A stretch of 64,000 nucleotides of DNA, from contig NZ_AKJN02000002.1 of assembly GCF_000282315.2 (NCBI RefSeq), positions 62,001 to 126,000 of the forward strand, written 5' to 3'. The notes under the pieces are model-generated. The model did not search any database and had not been told where the DNA came from. It saw only the letters and a program-made list of their open reading frames with translations. This DNA is from Pseudomonas sp. GM41(2012) (GTDB taxonomy: Bacteria; Pseudomonadota; Gammaproteobacteria; Pseudomonadales; Pseudomonadaceae). Positions 45,529-53,161 of the stretch are shown one piece after another (the first letter of the stretch is position 1; every line of letters begins with the position of its first letter). Position numbers and translations under genes: made by a program.

Positions 45529-45620
45529 AAAAAGATCGTCCGAACGCGGCCCGAGCCTTCGGCAGCTCCTACAGGGTGTACGCCATTCCTTGTAGGAGCT
45601 GCCGCAGGCTGCGATCTTTT
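45529..45620. repeat. REP doublet, AAAGATCG...CTTCGGCAGCTCC family, asymmetric
   Basis: Right arm is TGTAGGAGCTGCCGCAGGCT then GCGATCTTTT; the left arm has an extra stretch (TCCGAACGCGGCCCG) inserted between AAAAGATCG and AGCCTTCGG. It follows the PhoD-like stop. Confidence 0.85.
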
Positions 45621-45806
45621 CGGCCAAAAACATTACTTTCGGCCCTGCGCTGGAGAAATCTTCGCGCCTGCCGACATATTCTTATAGCACTTGGCCTTCA
45701 TGTCTCTTGTCAGTCAGTGTCGCAATGATGCAACCTTGCCGCAGGTAACAGTAAAGAGGGCGAGAGCCCGGCGCGTTCAGCCTATTCGAAGCGAGTTTCC
45801 CTCCAT

Positions 45807-48503
45807 ATGAAGAGCCAACCCGATGCCGCCAGCCGTATGGTGGCCGAGGTAGTGACGCAGTTGCCTGTGCCCTCGCGGCTTGGCATGCTGCGTTTCGAAC
45901 GGCTGAATGAAGCGAGCTGGGCGCTGCTGTTTCTCGATCCCAATTGCGAACGACAGTTCGGCCTGCCGGCTGTGGAGCTCTGTGCTCTGGTCGGCTCGCC
46001 CTACGCCAGCCTGATGGAGCCCGAAGCGCGCTATCAACTGCATGACGCGGTTCAGCAGCAACTCACCCAAAGCCCGCATTACCTGATCCGCTACACCCTG
46101 CACACCGCCGCAGGCTCCTTGAACCTGCTGGAACTGGGCGAAGCCTACAAACAGCACAATCGACACCTGCTGCGCGGCTACCTGCTGGTGGTCGATGGCC
46201 TGTTCGAGGGCGAGCAACTGCTGCCCTCCCTGGACCTCGAAACCCAGAACTCTCGCCTGCAAATCGCCCTGGAACTCAATCAGCGCGCCCAGCAGGAACA
46301 GCTTCTGCACCTGGACCGGGTGCGCGCCCAGCAGGACTTGATCCTGCTGCTGACCCGCCAGCGCTATAGCAGCAACAACTCCCTGAAAGAAGCCGCCGAA
46401 CTGATCACTCGCAGTGCCTGTGACATTTACGAAATCGACTGCGCCAGCCTGTGGAACCTCGAAGGTTCACAGCTCGTGCCGATTTCGGCCTATCACCGTG
46501 CTAGCCAGGACTACCTGCTGCCAGAGCCGATCGACGTCAGTCTCTTCCCTGATTACCTGGACGCCTTGCACACCGGCCGCGCCATCGACGCCCACAACGC
46601 CATACGCGACCCGCGCACCCGGGAAATGGCCGAACACCTGCGCCCGCGTGATGTGAACGCCATGCTCGACGCCAGCATCCGCGTCGACGGCCAAGTGGTC
46701 GGCGTACTCTGCCTGGAACAGACCGGTATGACCCGCGCCTGGCAATCGGACGAAATTGCTTTCGCCGGTGAGTTGGCGGATCAGTTTGCCCAAGTCATCA
46801 ACAACCACAACCGCCGCACCGCCACCAGCGCCCTGCACCTGTTCCAGCGTGCGGTCGAGCAAAGCGCCAACGCCTTTTTGCTGGTCAATTGCGATGGCGT
46901 GGTGGAATACGTCAACCCGAGCTTCACGGCAATCACCCAGTACACGACCGAAGAAGTCCACGGCCAGCGGCTGTCGGAACTGCCGGCACTGGAAAACCTC
47001 AGCGAGCTGCTGTTCGACGCGCCCTCGGCGCTGGCCAAGAGCAACAGCTGGCAGGGTGAGTTCAAAAGCCGCCGTAAAAACCTCGAACCCTACTGGGGCC
47101 AGTTGTCGATTTCCAAGGTTTACGGCGACAACCGCGAGCTGACGCATTACATCGGCATCTACGAAGACATCACCCAGACCAAGCTCGCCCAGCAGCGCAT
47201 CGAGCGTCTGGCTTACACCGATAACCTGACCAACCTCGGCAACCGCCCGGCCTTCATCCGCAACCTCGATGAACGTTTCGCCCGAGACAGCGATACCCCG
47301 ATCAGCTTGTTGCTGGTGGACATCGACAACTTCAAGCGGATCAACGACAGCCTCGGCCATCAGACCGGCGACAAACTGCTGATCAGCCTGGCCCGACGCC
47401 TGCGCAACAGCCTGAGCCCGAGCGGCAGTCTGGCGCGGTTCGCCAGTAACGAATTCGCCGTGCTGCTGGACGACACCGACTTGCGTGCGGGCCAACAGAT
47501 AGCCAATCAATTGCTGGCGACCCTCGACAAACCGATGTTCGTCGACAACCAGCTGATCAGCGTCACCGGCTCCGTGGGCCTGGCCTGCGCGCCGTTGCAT
47601 GGCCGTGACCCGCAAACCCTGATGCGCAACGCCGGCCTCGCCCTGCACAAGGCCAAGGCCAATGGGAAACATCAGGTCCAGGTGTTCACCGAAGCGCTGA
47701 ACGCCGAAGCCAGCTACAAACTGTTCGTCGAAAACAACCTGCGCCGCGCCCTGACCCAGAACGAGCTGGACGTGTTCTACCAGCCCAAGCTTTGCCTGCG
47801 CAGCGGTCGCCTATTGGGGATGGAAGCCTTGCTACGCTGGAACCATCCGGAAAAAGGCATGATCCGCCCGGACCAGTTCATCAGCGTCGCCGAAGAAACC
47901 GGCTTGATCATCCCCATCGGCAAATGGATCGCCCGCCAGGCGTGCCGCATGAGCAAAGACCTGACCGCCGCTGGCCTGGGCAATCTTCAGGTGGCGATCA
48001 ACCTGTCGCCCAAACAGTTCTCCGATCCGGACCTGGTGTCGTCCATCGCCAACATCCTCAAGGAAGAAGCGCTGCCGGCAAACCTGCTGGAGCTCGAACT
48101 CACCGAAGGCCTGTTGCTGGAAGCCACCGAAGACACCCACTTACAGCTCGATCAGCTCAAGCGCCTGGGCCTGACCCTGGCCATGGATGACTTTGGCACC
48201 GGTTACTCGTCGCTCAGTTACTTGAAAAAATTCCCGATCGACATCATCAAGATCGATCGAAGCTTCATCCACGAAATCCCCGACAACCAGGACGACATGG
48301 AAATCACCTCCGCAGTGATCGCCATGGCCCACAACCTGAAACTCAAGGTCGTGGCTGAAGGCATCGAAACTGCCGAGCAGTTGGCTTTCCTGCGCCGTCA
48401 CCGCTGCGACGTCGGCCAGGGTTACCTGTTCGACCGACCGATCCCCGGCGTAGAGCTGATCGAAAAGCTCAAGCGCTACCCGCGTGGCCCGCTATCTCTG
48501 TAA
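45807..48503 (+). CDS. dipA: Cyclic-di-GMP phosphodiesterase DipA (GAF-PAS-GGDEF-EAL)
   Basis: 898 residues. Order: an N-terminal sensory region, a GAF domain (about 190-335, e.g. DASIRVDGQVVGVLCLEQTG), a PAS domain (about 345-470, QSANAFLLVNCDGVVEYVNP), a GGDEF domain whose motif is degenerate (ASNEF near 546-550, so no cyclase activity expected), and an EAL domain with MEALLRWNHP near 672 and DDFGTGYSSLSYLKKFP. The EAL half keeps catalytic elements, so it should degrade c-di-GMP. Length and motif match P. aeruginosa DipA (PA5017), needed for biofilm dispersal, and it has the same neighbours aceF and msrA. Confidence 0.93.
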   Translation: MKSQPDAASRMVAEVVTQLPVPSRLGMLRFERLNEASWALLFLDPNCERQFGLPAVELCALVGSPYASLMEPEARYQLHDAVQQQLTQSPHYLIRYTLHTAAGSLNLLELGEAYKQHNRHLLRGYLLVVDGLFEGEQLLPSLDLETQNSRLQIALELNQRAQQEQLLHLDRVRAQQDLILLLTRQRYSSNNSLKEAAELITRSACDIYEIDCASLWNLEGSQLVPISAYHRASQDYLLPEPIDVSLFPDYLDALHTGRAIDAHNAIRDPRTREMAEHLRPRDVNAMLDASIRVDGQVVGVLCLEQTGMTRAWQSDEIAFAGELADQFAQVINNHNRRTATSALHLFQRAVEQSANAFLLVNCDGVVEYVNPSFTAITQYTTEEVHGQRLSELPALENLSELLFDAPSALAKSNSWQGEFKSRRKNLEPYWGQLSISKVYGDNRELTHYIGIYEDITQTKLAQQRIERLAYTDNLTNLGNRPAFIRNLDERFARDSDTPISLLLVDIDNFKRINDSLGHQTGDKLLISLARRLRNSLSPSGSLARFASNEFAVLLDDTDLRAGQQIANQLLATLDKPMFVDNQLISVTGSVGLACAPLHGRDPQTLMRNAGLALHKAKANGKHQVQVFTEALNAEASYKLFVENNLRRALTQNELDVFYQPKLCLRSGRLLGMEALLRWNHPEKGMIRPDQFISVAEETGLIIPIGKWIARQACRMSKDLTAAGLGNLQVAINLSPKQFSDPDLVSSIANILKEEALPANLLELELTEGLLLEATEDTHLQLDQLKRLGLTLAMDDFGTGYSSLSYLKKFPIDIIKIDRSFIHEIPDNQDDMEITSAVIAMAHNLKLKVVAEGIETAEQLAFLRRHRCDVGQGYLFDRPIPGVELIEKLKRYPRGPLSL

Positions 48504-48515
48504 CACAGCAGCACC

Positions 48516-48605
48516 CTGTGGGAGTGAGCCTGCTCGCGATAGCGGTGTATCAGCGACAACGATGCAGACTGCCACGACGCCATCGCGAGCAGGCTCACTC
48601 CCACA
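48516..48605. repeat. REP doublet, CTGTGGGAGTGAGCCTGCTCGCGAT family
   Basis: CTGTGGGAGTGAGCCTGCTC and the inverted copy GAGCAGGCTCACTCCCACA lie directly after the dipA stop, separated by about 40 bases. Confidence 0.9.
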
Positions 48606-48688
48606 TTTTGACTAGTGATTAACTTGGCATCATTGGGCAAACTGGCGGTCTGACTTTCTACATTCAAACCTGACTGAGGGGACTGATC

Positions 48689-49336
48689 ATGGTCTTGCGC
48701 TCGGAAATTCTGGTGAACAAAAACGTGCTCCCGACTAAAGAACAAGCTCTGCCTGGCCGTGAAACTCCAATGACCGTGCCGGAAAAACACTTCGTCCACG
48801 ACGCCCCGCTGCTGGGCCCGTTCGCGATGGACGTGGATTTCGCGATCTTCGGCCTCGGCTGCTTCTGGGGCGCAGAGCGCAAGTTCTGGCAGCGCGAAGG
48901 CGTGGTCAGCACGGCGGTGGGTTACGCCGGCGGCTTTACGCCGAACCCGACGTATGAAGAAGTCTGCTCGGGCCTGACCGGTCACAGCGAAGTGGTACTG
49001 GTGGTCTACGAGCCGGCGAAAGTCAGCTACGAAGAGCTGCTGAAGATGTTCTGGGAACTGCACAACCCAACTCAGGGCATGCGCCAAGGCAACGACATCG
49101 GCACCCAATACCGCTCGGTGATCTACGCCACCAACCCGACTCAACTGGCAGCCGCCAAGCACAGCGAGCAAGTGTTCCAGGCTGAGTTGACCAAGGCTGG
49201 CAAAGGCGCCATCACCACTGAAATCGACGAAGCCCCGACGTTCTTCTTTGCCGAGGCTTACCACCAGCAATACCTGGCGAAAAACCCTGAAGGGTATTGC
49301 GGGATTGGCGGTACCGGCGTGACCTGCCCGATTTAA
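48689..49336 (+). CDS. msrA: Peptide methionine sulfoxide reductase MsrA
   Basis: 215 residues. The catalytic Cys is in [15 protein letters not shown], followed by [20 protein letters not shown] and [13 protein letters not shown], all MsrA hallmarks; the resolving Cys is in the C-terminal [12 protein letters not shown]. It reduces the S-epimer of methionine sulfoxide in proteins using thioredoxin. The start ATG follows GAGGGG with 7-base spacing. It lies downstream of dipA, as in P. aeruginosa. Confidence 0.97.
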   Translation: MVLRSEILVNKNVLPTKEQALPGRETPMTVPEKHFVHDAPLLGPFAMDVDFAIFGLGCFWGAERKFWQREGVVSTAVGYAGGFTPNPTYEEVCSGLTGHSEVVLVVYEPAKVSYEELLKMFWELHNPTQGMRQGNDIGTQYRSVIYATNPTQLAAAKHSEQVFQAELTKAGKGAITTEIDEAPTFFFAEAYHQQYLAKNPEGYCGIGGTGVTCPI

Positions 49337-49348
49337 ACCCCAAAAAGC

Positions 49349-49426
49349 AAAAGATCGCAGCCTTCGGCAGCTCCTACAGGATGCACGTCATCCCAATGTA
49401 GGAGCTGCCGAAGGCTGCGATCTTTT
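49349..49426. repeat. REP doublet, AAAAGATCGCAGCCTTCGGCAGCTCC family
   Basis: Near-perfect inverted repeat between convergent msrA and rlmJ: AAAAGATCGCAGCCTTCGGC and its copy ending GAAGGCTGCGATCTTTT, loop about 24 bases. Likely works as a shared terminator. Confidence 0.9.
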
Positions 49427-49447
49427 GATCTTGCTTGTCGATTTACC

Positions 49448-50284
49448 CTATTCGGCAATCAACCAATCCATCTGCCACCCACCCTGGGTCTGCCCCAACT
49501 TCTTGGACAACCACGGCAGCAACTCACGCAATTCCTCTTCCAGACCCCACGGCGGATTCGCAATCGCCAACCCCGAACCGTTCAGACTGTTCGGCGTATC
49601 CAGCGGATGCACCAGCAACTCGACCCGCAACAACTTCGGCGCGCCCGTACCCGCCAGGTCCTGATAAAAACGACGCAACATGCGCTGGTCCTTCACCGGG
49701 TACCAGATCGCCGCCACGGTTTGGCGCATCCGGCCAATCGCCTCTTTCAGCGACGCCGCACAGCGCTGCATCTCATCCAGCTGCTCGAACGGCGGATCAA
49801 TCAACATCACCGCCCGCTTCTCCTGCACCGGCAACATCGCCCGCGGCACATGCCAGCCTTCACCCAGATGCACCTTCACCCGACGGTCGCCTGCCATGTT
49901 GTCCTTCAGCAGCAAGCCGTCCTCGGGGTGCTTCTCATTGAGCATCACCCGATCCTGCGGCCGCGTCAGACGCCGCGCCAATTCCGGCGACCCCGGGTAA
50001 TAGCGCAACTGGCCATCCGGGTTCATGTCGTGCAGCACCTTCATGTAATCAGCGGTCAACGCCGGCAGATCCGGCTGATCCCACAAACGCGCAATACCTT
50101 CCAGGTACTCACCGGTACGGCTCGCCTGATCACCCTGCAGGTCATACAGACCAATGCCGGCGTGAGTGTCGAGATAGGCAAACGGCTGCTCCTTGCGCGA
50201 CATCAAAGCGATGATGCGGGTCAAAGTCAGGTGTTTGAACACATCGGCGTGATTGCCGGCATGGAAGGCGTGACGATAATTCAT
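49448..50284 (-). CDS. rlmJ: 23S rRNA (adenine(2030)-N6)-methyltransferase RlmJ
   Basis: 278 residues. MNYRHAFHAGNHADVFKHL is the family signature start. The SAM-dependent methylase core has AYLDTHAGIGLYDL (motif I) and VMLIDPPFEQLDE, the D-P-P-F catalytic motif of N6-adenine methylases; NGSGLAIANPPWGLEEELRE follows near the C-terminus. It modifies A2030 of 23S rRNA. It is convergent with msrA; upstream lies a REP doublet and the DUF6124-like gene. Confidence 0.95.
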   Translation of the reverse strand: MNYRHAFHAGNHADVFKHLTLTRIIALMSRKEQPFAYLDTHAGIGLYDLQGDQASRTGEYLEGIARLWDQPDLPALTADYMKVLHDMNPDGQLRYYPGSPELARRLTRPQDRVMLNEKHPEDGLLLKDNMAGDRRVKVHLGEGWHVPRAMLPVQEKRAVMLIDPPFEQLDEMQRCAASLKEAIGRMRQTVAAIWYPVKDQRMLRRFYQDLAGTGAPKLLRVELLVHPLDTPNSLNGSGLAIANPPWGLEEELRELLPWLSKKLGQTQGGWQMDWLIAE

Positions 50285-50417
50285 GGCTGCTCCTGCGAAG
50301 GGCGGGAAGTTTACCTTGTACCGAGGCGAACGTCAGGACCTCACAGCCGAGCGGGCTATCCCAACCCCTACTTCGGGCATCACACAAACCTGTTTGGACC
50401 GGGGACATGGTGGACCC

Positions 50418-50549
50418 TGTGGCGAGGGGGCTTGCCCCCGTTCGGCTGCGCAGCAGTCGTCAAACCAAGCCCTGCGGTGTGCCTGACAATGCGCGTTGCT
50501 GGTTTTGGGGCTGCTTCGCAGCCCAACGGGGGCAAGCCCCCTCGCCACA
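50418..50549. repeat. REP doublet, GTGGCGAGGGGGCTTGCCCCCGTT family
   Basis: A third type of doublet: TGTGGCGAGGGGGCTTGCCC through GGCTGCGCAGCAG and the inverted copy ending GGGCAAGCCCCCTCGCCACA, with a centre of about 45 bases. It lies between rlmJ and the DUF6124-like gene. Confidence 0.9.
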
Positions 50550-50563
50550 AAAGCCCTTCGCCG

Positions 50564-50887
50564 CTACTCCGAAGACCGAGCCTTCAACCGCCGCCCTAAC
50601 ACATCCAGCACATCACACCCATCCCGCAACGGAATGGCACAGAGCAAAGCAAAATCACTAAGAATGAAGGACTGACACTCGATCGAACCGCGCATGGACA
50701 AGTTCTCCATCACTTGGGTGACGGCACGAATTCGGTAGTTGGCAGCGTCATACAAAACATCCAGCGGCGCTTGGGTGTCGACGAACAGGGTTGGCATGTC
50801 GTCGCAATTGCTGGTGAGTGCCATGAAGCGGCTTTTGGGATGGGGAATTGGTTTTTCATAGGGGGGATCGGGATGAAGTGTTTTCAT
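50564..50887 (-). CDS. DUF6124-like small protein
   Basis: 107 residues, soluble, function unknown. It begins MKTLHPDPPYEKPIPHP and has the compact helical body of the small Pseudomonas DUF6124 group (VLYDAANYRIRAVTQVMENL, then FILSDFALLCAIPLRDGCDV). I recognise the group only from general likeness. The start ATG at 50887 follows AAGG, nine bases upstream, which abuts a long closing stem of the structured leader, so translation is probably gated. A short overlapping frame (50856-51095) reads into it but is probably a by-product of the leader RNA. Confidence 0.62.
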   Translation of the reverse strand: MKTLHPDPPYEKPIPHPKSRFMALTSNCDDMPTLFVDTQAPLDVLYDAANYRIRAVTQVMENLSMRGSIECQSFILSDFALLCAIPLRDGCDVLDVLGRRLKARSSE

Positions 50888-50898
50888 TTTTTGAGACC

Positions 50899-51007
50899 TT
50901 GGTGGATAAATTCAAGCTACCAACGGCCTTTCCTACGGGCTTGGGTGGCAGCCGTGCGCGGGAGTAGGAAACTGAGGATCCACCAAACTCAGCCACGCCG
51001 AAGCGTG
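50899..51007 (-). ncRNA. Candidate structured leader RNA of the DUF6124-like gene
   Basis: In the transcript, reading from 51007 down: CACGC-UUCG-GCGUG (51007-50994), a UUCG tetraloop hairpin; then an outer stem UUGGUGGAU (50986-50978) with AUCCACCAA (50907-50899), nine perfect pairs enclosing about 70 bases; inside it UUUCCUAC (50971-50964) with GUAGGAAA (50936-50929), eight perfect pairs. The 3' side of the outer stem ends next to AAGG, the likely ribosome site of the gene at 50887. Three nested or adjacent perfect stems in 110 bases suggest a regulatory RNA, perhaps a riboswitch or thermometer. I do not match it to a known family. Confidence 0.55.
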
Positions 51008-51372
51008 TCCCACGCACAGCCGCCGCGAACGATCTTACGGACACGAATAAAGTGCCGCAATCAAACGACAGCGCTGACGCGCGGTGAATTTCCAAGGGTT
51101 CCTACACCCTGCCACTGCATTTGCAGCGACAGCCAAAGACTATCCATGGATCTCACTTCGCACCAGTTCATGGAAACCGATATGGTTTGAAGGAAACTTC
51201 TGACGACCTTGCCCAGAAATTTCGCTCAAAAAAGCAAACGTGGCGAAAGGCTTCACTGAAGCTGGGCTTGATTTCGCCGCCTGTTGAATCCACCACCTAT
51301 AGCTGCCGCTCAGTAGCGACAGAATTCGGCCCAGAGTGTGTAAAAACGCCTGCCACTCTCTTACCGCCGACT
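51008..51372. other. Gap without recognisable genes
   Basis: 365 bases between the leader and the next gene. Short open frames exist on both strands, but none shows a ribosome site or family motif. The sequence is of ordinary composition and may be a decayed remnant at the edge of the effector island. Confidence 0.5.
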
Positions 51373-51672
51373 TCAGACGGAGCAGAATGCCAAGCTATCA
51401 AGATCGATCTCGGTGTAGCTCCCCAAATCGCCCTTGTAGAGACAAATCTTGGAAACTCCTAACTCGGCCTGTAAGAACTCAACAAGTTTTCTAAGGTTAC
51501 CGTTTTTAGACATCGTAGTCGGACTTACTACCGTTGCCTGTCCGGGTTCGTCATCGTAAAGCCTGATCAGAAACACATCCTCTTCGTTCTGTATGTCGTG
51601 GTTATAACCGCGGTACGCATATCCAACATCGTAGTCGACATCATCAAATCGAGTAGATTTCACTATCTTCAA
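51373..51672 (-). CDS. Hypothetical small protein of the Rhs island
   Basis: 99 residues if begun at the TTG at 51672; no good ribosome site is seen, and the true start may differ. It is acidic, with DVDYDVGYAYRGYNHDIQNE then VFLIRLYDDEPGQATVVSP, and no membrane segment. Unknown family. It is the last gene of the AT-rich stretch behind rhs, about 130 bases after its neighbour, and resembles an immunity-type protein only in size, charge and place. Confidence 0.5.
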   Translation of the reverse strand: MKIVKSTRFDDVDYDVGYAYRGYNHDIQNEEDVFLIRLYDDEPGQATVVSPTTMSKNGNLRKLVEFLQAELGVSKICLYKGDLGSYTEIDLDSLAFCSV

Positions 51673-51804
51673 AGCAGCAGTCCGTCAAATATCACTCATC
51701 AACATAAATGGTACGGATTTATTTGTTGAGCAAGGAATTGGAATAACGCGGAAAATCTAGCGCTCATTATTCTGCATCCTGAGCCTTAGTTTAAGTACTA
51801 GCCT

Positions 51805-52221
51805 TCACCAAGTTGAAAAGTCCTCCTGACTCGCTTTATACAGATCATCAACCCACGCTTCGGACAATTTGACGTACACATCCTCAAAAAACGCTTTTGG
51901 ATCTTTCATTTCATTCCACCCAAGAGGAAGCGAGGAATGAGACCTCGAATCATGTTCCAAAATTTCAGCAAACACACTTGAGTCACCATCAAGAGCCTCT
52001 CTCAACACAAAAAACAAAACAAACTTGTGCCGATAACTCAACGCAGCGAAGCGCTTGACAATAAACCGGGATATTAAAAATTCTCTATCTGAAGGACACT
52101 CAGGATCGTACGCCGACAATTCAACCCCAAGACTCTCCTCGCGATCATATATATCGAACCCACCGAGAAAGTGCTCTACACTTGGATTATATGGAACGTT
52201 CAGATACGGATGCATCAGCAT
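51805..52221 (-). CDS. Hypothetical acidic protein, immunity-like by context
   Basis: 138 residues, acidic, helical in outlook (RFAALSYRHKFVLFFVLREA), rich in Asp and Glu (DRESLG- and DPECPSDREF-type patches), no membrane segment or known motif. Its ATG overlaps the stop of the gene at 52221-52637 by one base (TAATG), a coupling usual for toxin/immunity pairs. I do not recognise the family. An immunity role is inferred from arrangement behind an Rhs effector. Confidence 0.55.
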   Translation of the reverse strand: MLMHPYLNVPYNPSVEHFLGGFDIYDREESLGVELSAYDPECPSDREFLISRFIVKRFAALSYRHKFVLFFVLREALDGDSSVFAEILEHDSRSHSSLPLGWNEMKDPKAFFEDVYVKLSEAWVDDLYKASQEDFSTW

Positions 52222-52637
52222 TAAATTTTCTCTATCGGATAAAGCGCTATAGGCTGCAATGTCTCAAAGTCGAATTTCATTTCAAAGGCATTCATCTGAG
52301 GAATGAAACGCGGATTGGCTGGATCTAAAGGATTAGGCTCATATCCCTCACCTACATTTTCAGCCTCCATTCTTACTAACAAATTTCCTTTACTATCCTC
52401 TCCAGTAAAACGAGACATTTTTCTAGCCTCCCTTGTCATCGCTTCATTAAAAGCATTCAACTGCGCACTATGGCTTATAAACCTAGAGCTTGGAACGGCT
52501 CTCCACCTCTTGCTTTCACCATTAAGTTCGCAGCAAGTGGTTTGTTGCTGAATAGCAGAAACCGAACTATCTGCCCAATTCTTATACATAGCTCGCAGTG
52601 TAGAAATCAATTTTTTAATAGGCATAAATAACATCAT
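52221..52637 (-). CDS. Hypothetical protein, possible displaced toxin tip
   Basis: 138 residues. A basic N-terminal part (MPIKKLISTLRAMYKNWADS) leads to AFNEAMTREARKMSRFTGED and a C-terminal YEPNPLDPANPRFIPQMNAF segment. No signal peptide; no known domain. It overlaps a 66-residue frame at its start and its downstream neighbour by one base. By location after rhs and its immunity gene it could be an orphan Rhs C-terminal toxin, but it lacks the DPLGL-type junction that displaced tips often retain, and it has no Shine-Dalgarno that I can see. Confidence 0.48.
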   Translation of the reverse strand: MMLFMPIKKLISTLRAMYKNWADSSVSAIQQQTTCCELNGESKRWRAVPSSRFISHSAQLNAFNEAMTREARKMSRFTGEDSKGNLLVRMEAENVGEGYEPNPLDPANPRFIPQMNAFEMKFDFETLQPIALYPIEKI

Positions 52638-52815
52638 TTCTCAAAAACCGACCATAACTTGACACAATAGAATACGGACCAAAAATGGGAACCAAAAAGA
52701 GGACGGATTTATTTGTTGCTTTTGTTGGTCTGCCCGCGAATTGAGAATATATCCATCCCCCGCCGCTCAAAAATCCGGCACCAAAATCAGAAAGCCACAT
52801 CAATACGAATAACAT
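52615..52815 (-). CDS. Small membrane-protein frame, possibly a gene fragment
   Basis: 66 residues, with two hydrophobic stretches (FVLMWLSDFGAGFLSGGGWI and SVLFLVPIFGPYSIVSSYG). A stop codon lies directly before its ATG and no ribosome site is seen, so it may be the remnant of a longer gene. It overlaps the immunity gene upstream by 29 bases and the gene at 52221-52637 by 23 bases. Function unknown. Confidence 0.35.
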   Translation of the reverse strand: MLFVLMWLSDFGAGFLSGGGWIYSQFAGRPTKATNKSVLFLVPIFGPYSIVSSYGRFLRNDVIYAY

Positions 52816-53161
52816 TTATTTTAATAAATTTTTGGTTAAAAAACGGGTAGTCATAATGAATATCTTGAGCATCGAAATCAATAAAAGATCTTAATACAGC
52901 ACCATCTAAATAGCCCGCCACCACACATGAAAAACTGTCATCCTCCATTTCAACTCCGACATATTCATCCTGACTTACTTCCATGCCGACGCTGTCAGGC
53001 AAAACCATTTCAAACTCAACCTCGTAAGTTTTACCGACTTCAATTTTAAATGGACAGTAGTTAATAAAGCATTGGACTATTACACCATTGACAAGCAAAA
53101 CAACCGCCTCTTCGACGATCTCGTCAACCTCCATGACAAGCGCACTATACTTCTTAGTCAT
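52787..53161 (-). CDS. Immunity protein candidate for the Rhs toxin
   Basis: 124 residues, strongly acidic (MEVDEIVEEAVV, YEVEFEMVLP, VEMEDDSFS), predicted beta-rich, no signal peptide. Its ATG lies within the last codons of rhs (8-base overlap, ATGACTAA), the usual place of the cognate immunity gene of Rhs effectors. An acidic cytoplasmic protein would suit a basic nuclease-type toxin. It has no family match I recognise. AT-rich codon use, like the toxin tip. Confidence 0.7.
   Translation of the reverse strand: MTKKYSALVMEVDEIVEEAVVLLVNGVIVQCFINYCPFKIEVGKTYEVEFEMVLPDSVGMEVSQDEYVGVEMEDDSFSCVVAGYLDGAVLRSFIDFDAQDIHYDYPFFNQKFIKINVIRIDVAF

Noticed and set aside
45660..45720. Sigma-54-like promoter upstream of dipA
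   Set aside because: A TGGC element is present, but the spacing and second box do not match the TGGC-N10-GC pattern.
50856..51095. 79-codon frame ahead of the DUF6124-like gene as a real protein
   Set aside because: It spans the structured leader and has no ribosome site that I can see; the recurring peptide is better explained by RNA conservation, though I cannot rule translation out.
51121..51462. 113-codon plus-strand frame
   Set aside because: No ribosome site or family likeness, and it overlaps the 3' end of the gene at 51373 on the other strand.
52221..52815. One gene split by a frameshift (52615-52815 joined to 52221-52637)
   Set aside because: Possible, but there is no slippery sequence or homologue to show that the two were ever continuous, so I kept them apart.
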